Part shown: one piece after another, positions 63,344-64,000 of the stretch
How the letters are laid out: each line of letters begins with the position of its first letter
Numbering within the stretch: position 1 is the stretch's first letter
Assembly (NCBI RefSeq): GCF_009930815.1
Contig: NZ_CP022222.1
Coordinates: 5,374,501 to 5,438,500, forward strand
Direction: 5' to 3'
Origin: Bradyrhizobium sp. CCBAU 051011
GTDB taxonomy: Bacteria > Pseudomonadota > Alphaproteobacteria > Rhizobiales > Xanthobacteraceae
Length of the DNA stretch: 64,000 bases
Notes under the pieces: model-generated
The model's database searches: none
Told to the model about the DNA's origin: nothing
Seen by the model: the letters and a program-made list of their open reading frames with translations, nothing else
Translations under genes and position numbers: made by a program

Positions 63344-63466
63344 TTTGGCAGCTTCGTGTCACTGCCACTGGCCTGGTTCATCGCTCCCATGATGATCTCA
63401 TTCAAGCGCGCCAAAACCACTGATCCGCTCAAGTGCAATCCGTGCGCGAGGATGCCCCGAACTCCG

Positions 63467-63973
63467 CTATTGATTCGGTGTTTTGAATTGGGTGTTTTCG
63501 AGTAACAAGAGCTGCGAAAGCCGAGAGCGAGCGCGGTTCACCCGGCTCTTAATCGTCCCGACGGCGCAGTGGCAAACTTTTGCTGCCTCTTGATACGAAT
63601 ATCCGGACACACCAACCAACGTTAGCGCTTCGCGCTGATCGATCGGGAGCTTTGCGAGCGCATCACGGAGTTCCTGGAATTCTAGATGGCTGATTTGACT
63701 GGGTTGTGATTCCAGCTTTTCGGCAAAGCTGCCGTCGACGTCTTCGACTTCCCGCCGTTGCTTACGATATTCCGACCTAAAATGATTGCGTAGAATCGTA
63801 AAAAGCTACGCCGACATGTTTGTGCCTGGCTGAAACGAGTCAATGTGAGAAAGCGCGCGCAGTAGGGTCTCCTGCACCAGGTCGTCGGCCCGGTCGATAT
63901 TTCGGCACAATGAAATTGCGAAAGCACGAAGGCTCGGGACCGCAGCGAGCATTAAATCGCGGGATGCAGACAC
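63467..63973 (-). pseudogene. EcfG-like ECF sigma factor interrupted by an amber codon
   Basis: One continuous frame reads MLAAVPSLRAFAISLCRNID (region 2 start), DLVQETLLRALSHIDSFQPG, then NMSA, TAG, LFTILRNHF. Region 4 follows as LPIDQREALTLVGVSGYSYQ and GTIKSRVNRARSRL. EcfG-type relatives have Trp (TGG) exactly where TAG stands, so one base change truncates the protein between regions 2 and 4. The start may be the GTG at 63973 or the ATG at 63952. With the HisKA_2 kinase it resembles a general-stress-response locus; nepR and phyR are not in the window. Confidence 0.8.
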
Positions 63974-64000
63974 CGGACTTGCAATGACGTAGCCTCGTTG

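Overview
The window looks like chromosome of a high-GC alphaproteobacterium of the Rhizobiales, most like Bradyrhizobium or a close relative. The evidence is the fix/cco-type cbb3 oxidase genes, Sox and flavocytochrome c genes, several HWE/HisKA_2 sensor kinases, a BcsS-like protein, small Lys-rich peptides and the Ku/LigD repair genes. No rRNA, complete tRNA or CRISPR array was seen.

Layout. (1) 1-10.7 kb is compact respiratory and sulfur metabolism: a cbb3-type subunit in which a CcoO domain is fused to two extra haem-c domains, small membrane proteins, a TauE/UreH-type protein and the FixI copper ATPase; convergent to these are fccAB and soxYZ; then a lone groEL with a His-rich tail facing oxyR. 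(2) 10.7-19.8 kb is a mixed region with DUF2905, a SAM-hydroxide adenosyltransferase, a 21-residue Lys-rich peptide, a PrtN-like regulator, two 3' tRNA fragments (probable integration scars), a broken GYD gene, a Bfd-type ferredoxin, a flavin monooxygenase and an IS1182 fragment. It ends in a dispersed repeat split by a 218-bp MITE-like element. (3) 19.8-26.3 kb has signalling and polysaccharide genes: a PAS-HWE kinase, a GT2 glycosyltransferase with BcsS, a Zn-ribbon protein, and a response regulator paired with a LOV-like kinase lacking the photoactive Cys. (4) 26.3-31.5 kb holds a desaturase cut by an IS1182 element, an IS30 element and gene remnants. (5) 32-33 kb encodes Ku.

(6) 33.4-53.8 kb is the most striking part. 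A stress/detoxification island contains a PEP-mutase-family protein, a YghU-type glutathione transferase, ABM monooxygenases, three TetR regulators, an RND pump, MFS exporters, SnoaL, cupin, DJ-1 and isochorismatase proteins, an SDR and an Old Yellow Enzyme. It carries 13 copies (some degenerate) of a palindrome with core CTATCGATAG, nearly all in promoter regions. This suggests one local regulon, probably controlled by the two paralogous TetR proteins and answering a reactive electrophile or quinone-like signal.

(7) 53.8-63 kb mixes DNA-repair ligases (one intact, one frameshifted in its KxDG motif), small conserved genes and an ICE scar (truncated ardC joined to the 3' end of trbI plus a DUF2274 gene), then a LysR regulator and a transglutaminase-like protein. 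(8) The right end has a HisKA_2 kinase fused to a Zn-ribbon, followed by an EcfG-like sigma factor interrupted by an amber codon; together they look like a damaged general-stress-response module.

At least six genes (GYD, isochorismatase, MFS, ligase 2, DUF3606, a small 62-kb gene) are interrupted by small frameshifts and the sigma factor by a point nonsense codon. This means either decay of accessory DNA or assembly indels; reads would decide.
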